Shown: positions 57,541 through 64,000 of the stretch, in pieces
Layout of the letters: every line of letters starts with the position of its first letter
Numbering within the stretch: position 1 is the stretch's first letter
DNA from: Scortum barcoo
Lineage: Eukaryota > Chordata > Actinopteri > Centrarchiformes > Terapontidae
DNA: 64,000 nt
Reading direction: 5' to 3'
NCBI GenBank assembly: GCA_023238725.1
Contig: CM041552.1
Span: 13,431,147-13,495,146, forward strand
Made by a program: the position numbers and the translations under genes
Notes under the pieces: generated by a model
The model's input: the letters and a program-made list of their open reading frames with translations, nothing else
Told to the model about the DNA's origin: nothing
Databases searched by the model: none

Positions 57541-60500
57541 CATACACACACTCTCTTACACACACGCTTACGCACGCTTTTCGCTCGCACACACACACAC
57601 ACGCACGATCACACATATACACTTCACCGGTCCACACACGCAGAGCGCAGAGGATGCCTGTCTGCTGAAGTGGACGTCAAACTGGGTTGAATCAAAAGCA
57701 GTACTTCCGGTTATGTCTTTCGAAATAAAACACCTCCCTCATAAGACGAATTCTAGACTGGAATGGTACTTTTATTTTGAAGATTTAGAGTAGTGTAGTT
57801 TTCCCCTGTTTGGCTCATTTGACACATGAATAGAAACATGATTTTTACTGCTGCAATTTCTTATTTTCCATTCAGTCTAATTAACATACAGATTTTTATT
57901 TATTTATTTCTAAAAGCAGCCCACTAAAATTGGACACAGATGCATCTGCAGCCTTAAAGGTTCATTCATCATTCAGCAGCTGCCCAGCAGACTGAGCTGC
58001 CTCCACTGATCTGACCAGGGTGTTCGAGGCTATACTGTACACATCAGGCATCTCGAGGGGAGCTCTGGAAATGTCAAGGACTCATCGGCAGTCCAGTCAC
58101 GACCGAGGGAGGATGGAGAGGCATGTACAGTGGAGATGAGGAGATATGAGAGACATTACAGGACAACAGCGACACCGTGCGGTGGGAAATGCTCTCAGAA
58201 ATGTTGAACTTCTCTCCCATCATAAAGTTACTTTTAAAAAGAGGTGAGCCCCTGCAACACAGAGAGGGACGATGGAGGAATAACTGAATATAAGTTGTTT
58301 AATCATTCAACATCTTTTCATATGTATTGTACATATTTTAAATATATATTTCATTATAAATGACTTAATGGCTTATTTTTTCTTTTCTTTTTATGTTACC
58401 ACGTTTGTTGTCATTCATCAAAATGCCATTTTTTTGTGTATGGAAACCTGGAGGTGTTGGTTCATCACTACTGGTTTGCACTTGCGTATCCTGGTCTTTT
58501 ATTTAGAGCAATTTAGAGGGATTAATGATCAAATTACCTTCATATAAACCAGGCTTAACACACTATTTATCCCCAGTCAGACAGTTTAGTATTAAAAAAC
58601 ACAGCAGTGCTCTGCCTCCCCCTTGTGTGCAGAAGCAGCACTGCAGTATAAAGAGCGAAATCGTCACCAAATTCCGTGAAAGAAAAAAAAACGTTTTTCC
58701 TCCCAGTGGTATTAATTATAATGATTTTTATTTTCATTTGCAAAGGGCTTGAGATGCGTGCTGTCGAGATTTCTAATATTCTCAATGTAATGGAGATGAA
58801 AAGGACTTTGTGGTTCACAGTGCATTAAAAGTATTGCTTAAAATTAACTAAAAAAATGAAGAAAACTCTGCAGCATCGTATATACGCAGAAAAAAACTAC
58901 AAATGCCTCTTTAATTAAGAGATTTCCTCATTTTGTTTGTATGTTCAATATTTATTCTCAAATGAGCGAAACAGCGCCTCCCCTGTCCTTGTGGACAACG
59001 TTAGAATTGCAGGAGGGAAACCAGGTGAATTTAAAAATGTGGATCAAACTATGAGATGCGGTCACTTTCATGGCGTGAAGAAACAGGGAATGAATAGTCC
59101 AGAGAGGAAAAAAAAACAAAACGTAAACTCTAAGTTGAACTGTGAAGCCAGTCATACTTTACTACATATTAAAAGAAAGTTAACATAAGCAAGCCAAATG
59201 AAACAAATAGTTAGCTAATGTTAGTTTTCCAGTGTTATGCTAATGTGCTAATAATACCAGCGGCTAGTTAGCAGAAGATGGGAAAAGGAAACATGACAAC
59301 ATTTGGATATAATACAACCTGGATACTTCACCTGTCCGTGAATCCATGAAAGAAGAAATTGACTTCAAATAAGGTGAGTCAGAAACACAGAAACACTTTT
59401 CACTCTTGTTTGGTTTTTAAGCTGTGCTATATAACATCATCAATGATGTGGGCCTGGTATGCTGATATACTGTGTAAGTCATGTGTTTGATGCATGCATT
59501 GACATTTTTTGGGATGAACATCAACTTTTAGGTTTGTTAAGATATTATTATATTGTTTCTTTTCAGTGTTAAATACTAATTTGTACTTGTGTCAGATGAA
59601 ACGTTTTAGTAATATGGTCTAGTATATTTTGTGTGCTGATATAATACTAAAGAAATGTGTGTAAGTCATGTATCTATGATATGTGCATTGTATAATGTGA
59701 TTATAAATCACAGTTGTCTCTGTTATCCTACACCTATCTTATGTTATGTGGCTTGTTTGAGTACACCGTTTTGATATGGCACTCTGAATGTGTTCCCTTT
59801 GTGAGTAAAATAACACCAATCTTACTTTATACCTAATTTCTTTAGATGATCTGTTTTAAGTATGGCCATTTAATGCAGCTGTTTACATACAGAGGCACCC
59901 ACCACCCCTCTAAATCATGACCGCGTGATGATGATGGTGCGTTCGCTGGGAAATCTGATCTCAAAGAGATTTTGACCGAACCCTTTCACTGTGCAACAGC
60001 AGATGAAATAGTTTGAATGATTAACAGGCCATTCACACAGATCCCTGTGGCCACATATTTATCTTACTTACAGGAAGATACCCAAAGGTCATGAGTGGAT
60101 GGTGTGTTGGTCTGAATGTGAGGTCAGAGTTCATGGGCAATATACACTCAGTTTAAGGTACAAGTTTTATGTAAAGCTGCTATGTTGCAGTCTGATACAA
60201 AAATCCTGCAATAAATCTGACCTTTATGGAGGTTATGAGGCATATGTATGTTAGAGAGATAAGTTATCTATGGACATTTTGAAGGCTGTGGATGGGTTCT
60301 GTTAAATTAGTTCTAATTTTATATTCATATGTGTAGGATCAAAATCTCTTTTAAAACAGGTTCAACAAAAACTTAATATTCTAACCATCATTAAGGTGGG
60401 ATTTATTGCAGTTCTGTTATGTTAGACTGCCTTTATGCCTAGACAGGCGTAACTACAATAATAAACTAGTGCCTGATTATATATTTGATATACCAAATAT

Positions 60501-63500
60501 GATCTCTGGGTGGCAGTAACACATCATGCATTGCCTTAGATGAGCCTGTGAATCAGAACAAACCATCAATGTGATATTCTTCCAGTTAGTTTACGGTGAA
60601 GCCTTTGAGAACATATAACTTTAACTTCTCATACTAATAAAGCTATCTAGAATAGTTAAATGTACATTTCATATCTATATGAGTGGAATACACACACACA
60701 GATCCTTTTAGGTAGGGATCATCTCTGTAGTTTGTATAAAACACCGAAAGGGTCGTGAGGTTCAGTGACTGTTTGACTGAAGGTTGAAAGTTACTAATTT
60801 GATCAGAAGTGGAGGACACCATTAAGATGCCATCATACTGTCCTTTCAAACAGCACGTCTTTACTACTATTGTGTTTCATTCTGATTCAGTTGATGTTTT
60901 ATATCACCTGTCTCATATTATTGACCAGTAACAGTCTGTCATTGCTGCTCATCTTGGCCAGGACAGTTTGAGTTTGCAGAGACTTCTGCAGTAAACAAAA
61001 CAGATGGTGAGAGTAATCACTAAAATATGTGATAGTCCTTCAACACAAGGACATGAATGGCCTCGAATGCCTCGTCAGATCATGAAAATATTTCTGTGGT
61101 CCTGGTATCCAAAACAAGTTATGCACAAGTCCTTATGTTGTCCAGCTAAGCACTTCCAAAAACGCTCTCTTGTATCATTATCATTTGGTTATGGTATTTG
61201 AACAGCCCGAATCAATTGATCCATCACCAGAATAATGAATGTTGCTTACAGAACCATTATGTTCTTGGCATAATGGCACACCATGTCCACATTTGTAGGC
61301 TCCTTGATGGGTACCAGTTGAGCCATGTTTGGATAAAATAATTTCAGTCTACCCATCTACGGAAGAACATATAACCCAGATGGCTTCAGTAACATGATAG
61401 TGACTAAGGCTTAATCCAGTGGCCTGCACATTCTCCAAGTCTTGATCCATCATAAATGGACCACAAAAATCTGCAGGAATGGCAACTGCCGTGTAAGCAT
61501 GAACTATTGGAAATATTTCTTACACTGTGTTGAATTCAAACTCTGAAGAATACAGTCTCCTTCGGTGTTGGATTGTGATGCATTACTTCAATTAGAAGTC
61601 TTGTAAGGTATTTTCAAATCCAGTAATTACATTACTTTTACTAATCCCTGTACTCATTTTCAGACACGGATCCAACCTTAGCCCAATTGGTTGTCTTTGT
61701 GATGCCTTACCATAACCTAACCTCAGGCCCGACAACAAGAGGATACAGACTTTGACACAAGATACAATGTCAGTACTGAAATTCCCAATCAAGCAACAGA
61801 ATGTGATGGGTCGGTCGCAAAATACAAAAAACATACAAAAATACAAATAATGATCAGTTTCGTTTTTGTGTATTCACCTTAGATTACCATGGGCGCTTAA
61901 TATAGTTGCTAAGGACAGACAAAAGATGTCGAATATGTCTTTCAGTGAGTTTTCTTAAGTAATTTGTCTTCTTAGCTGTCTAGCTAATCACTGGTATGTT
62001 CAAGTGCCACATGGGTGAATCTATAGAGCTGCAACAATTATTGATTAATCAATTAATTGTCAACTATTAAATTAATAGCCAACTATTTTGATTATTGATC
62101 AATCATTTTGAGTCTTTTTTTTTTTTTTTAAGAAAAAAAATATTTCTGCTTCTCATGGTTTCTTTAGTCTTCTGTGACAAGAAACTGAATGTCTTTGGGT
62201 TTTGGACAAACCAGCACATTTGATGCCATCGTCTTGGCTTTGGGAAATAGTGATATAGGAAATAGTGATAGTGAACATTTTTCACCAATTTTCTGACATG
62301 TTACAGACCAAACAACTCTCAAGAAAATGCTTGACAGATTAATCTTTAGTTGCAGCCCTAATAAGCTACTTGTTCATGCTCATGTTTGGAGTTTTTAGAA
62401 GGCCTGTAAAGGAGTTTGGCTGTCTAACAGATGATCAGTAAATGTACATTGGAGTTATTTGCACATTGAACTTTCCCGACATTGCTGCTCTGCGGGCAGA
62501 TCACTCCTCCATAGTATGAGTACACACAACTAATAAAGTGGCCACAGAATGTAGAAATACTATTTGGACACATGACAAAAACTTGTGCGGTCTGACAGAC
62601 ATTCAGACTCACCTCTGAGCTGCAGACAGAGGCAGCCAGATGGGGAGGGCTGGATTTAAAAGAGGAGATCGAAGCAGGAGAGCAGAAATAAAGAAGACAA
62701 GTTAAGTAGCCAAGAAATAAGTGCTGTTGTACTTATAAATGATAAATTAATCTCAAAATGCGTTAGCCAGACAGTTGTGAATGCATTGTGAGTTCTACCC
62801 TAATCCCGGTCCTGTACGGCTGACAGTAAAGGTTAGCTGAGAGGTGAAAGTGAAATGCAGAATCGAGAAAAGAGACAATAGTGCAGCCAAGTCAGACAAA
62901 AGGGAGTGAAGAGGGCTAGTGAAACGCTGGATCTCCTCTGGCAGGGGTTGGACATAGTGCAGCTTTAGGCAGCCTATTTTTCTTGTCAAGTCCTCAGATT
63001 CAATAACAAGATAGCGCTCCCCAGCATCCACAGGTCCCTCAATTCAGGACTATCTTGAGGACGGAGGAAAGAAAAAGACCATTTGAAACCTTTGGGGAGA
63101 GCAGCGGGATCGCATTTCTGCAGGCCAGGCTTCGCCCAGGTGTCTAATTCTAATTTCCTCTCTTACAATCTAACACAAAAGGAGTGTACATCCATCTGCA
63201 ATAGGGTCCCCCAGTGGGAAAGGGAAAAATGGCGTGTGGAGGGGTGAGGGTCTGATGCTCACATGTGCGCTGCCGAGTGCGCGAGGGATTTTTGAAAAAG
63301 CTGCGGATACGATGTGTAGGAGAGTGAGTGACTGGACTTGTGTAAGATTGAGAGAGTATGGGAAATGAGAGCTTTTGCCAGCGGAGGACAAGCTGATGGT
63401 GGATATACAGCCACAGAGAGAGACTTAGATGGGGAGAGAAATGCGGTGATATTAAAAAGTAGGCGGAGGGGCAAAAATGGAGGAAAATGAAAACAGAACA

Positions 63501-64000
63501 TTTGCGAATAACACATGGACAGTTAAGGGTTTTGAACATATGGGCCTCCAACTGTGGAGGACAAGTGAATGTCAAGGGGAAAATCCACCATATAGCTGAA
63601 GTTTTTTCTTTTTTTTTTTTTTATTCTAAACATGTTAGGCAGTTAAATCAATAGATGTGAACCTGAGCAAACTCTTTCCAAAGGCAAAACAAAAAATCTG
63701 AGGACAAAATCTGTACCTCTTCCATCCAAATAAACTTTATTTCATTATACTCCTCACATATGCTCCGTGAATTGTTCCTCTGTCGTTCAAGCTTCTCTGA
63801 GTATCACATTTGACCTTCAGCTCTGATACATTAGGGGCACCTCCAGCATATGTGTCTTCATCACCGAGACAGTCTTAGCTCTCGAGGTTTGGAAGAGTCT
63901 GATTCATGTACACAAACTGAGTAAATATGTTTATCGCTGTTTTTTTTTTCTTCCTTTCATAATCCGAGCTGCACAAACTAGCCATCAAATGCAAATGCAT
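57541..64000. other. Region upstream of dock10, no recognisable gene
   Basis: Holds CA repeats next to the promoter (about 57534-57605), AT-rich element copy C (62025-62360), T runs at about 62110-62131 and 63603-63622, and an unassigned open frame at 62795-63031. I searched both strands for exons with splice sites and saw none that I could assign. Confidence 0.6.
62025..62360. mobile_element. AT-rich non-autonomous DNA element, copy C
   Basis: The best-preserved copy. The left end is TAGAGCTGCAACAATTATTG and the right end, in reverse complement, TAGGGCTGCAACTAAAGATT, so the terminal inverted repeat is TAGRGCTGCAAC. There is no coding capacity. Target duplication is unclear. Confidence 0.6.

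Noticed and set aside
57134..57793. 219-codon open frame on the plus strand
   Set aside because: It is antisense to exon 1a and the CpG island and runs into CA repeats; high GC with few stops explains its length.
61000..61850. Possible remnant of a transposon or retroelement coding region
   Set aside because: Short protein-like snippets occur on the minus strand, such as AVAIPADFCGPF and MAQLVPIKEPTN, but frames are broken and I cannot tie them to any family.

Overview
This is vertebrate nuclear DNA, almost certainly from a teleost fish. It shows a multi-exon gene with GT-AG introns, many (CA)n microsatellites, and dispersed repeats of types common in percomorph fish genomes. There are no operons, prokaryotic genes, CRISPR arrays, rRNA or tRNA genes that I can support. 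One protein-coding gene fills positions 38 to 57432 on the minus strand: dock10, a member of the zizimin (DOCK-D) family of Rho-GTPase exchange factors. I assembled 48 coding exons by hand from splice sites, reading phase and family resemblance. They give 1853 codons once three single-base frame breaks are allowed for. The gene runs off the left edge; the missing 3' part should hold most of the catalytic DHR-2 (DOCKER) domain.

Layout in transcript order (right to left): a CpG-rich promoter region and first exon 1a (about 57.0-57.5 kb); a 27.4 kb intron 1 holding a candidate second first exon (1b, 32159-32239), two CpG clusters, a hAT element and many simple repeats; exons 2-5, the conserved N-terminal region (29.9-23.6 kb); exons 6-8, the PH domain (23.3-21.6 kb); exons 9-16, linker; exons 17-22, the DHR-1/C2 lipid-binding region (17.7-16.2 kb); exons 23-43, the long helical middle; exons 44-48, the start of DHR-2 (2.2 kb to the edge). 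Right of 57.5 kb lies about 6.5 kb with no recognisable gene.

Main observations. (1) Three exons (6, 31, 39) each carry one extra base that breaks an otherwise well-conserved frame; all other exons and all splice sites are intact. (2) A 27-codon exon inside intron 1 starts with ATG in a good context, is closed upstream by an in-frame stop, and ends in the same phase as exon 1a. It therefore looks like an alternative first exon encoding a very basic N-terminus. (3) Two exons (38 and 46) are frame-preserving and could be skipped. (4) Mobile elements include a 407 bp hAT-type element with a perfect 8 bp target duplication, a 617 bp Tc1-like element keeping the first helix-turn-helix of its transposase, and four copies of one AT-rich terminal-repeat family.

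No undescribed biological system is evident. The interest lies in transcript choice at dock10, the frame breaks and the young-looking transposon copies. Residue numbers below count from the exon 1a ATG, with the three extra bases left out of the count.
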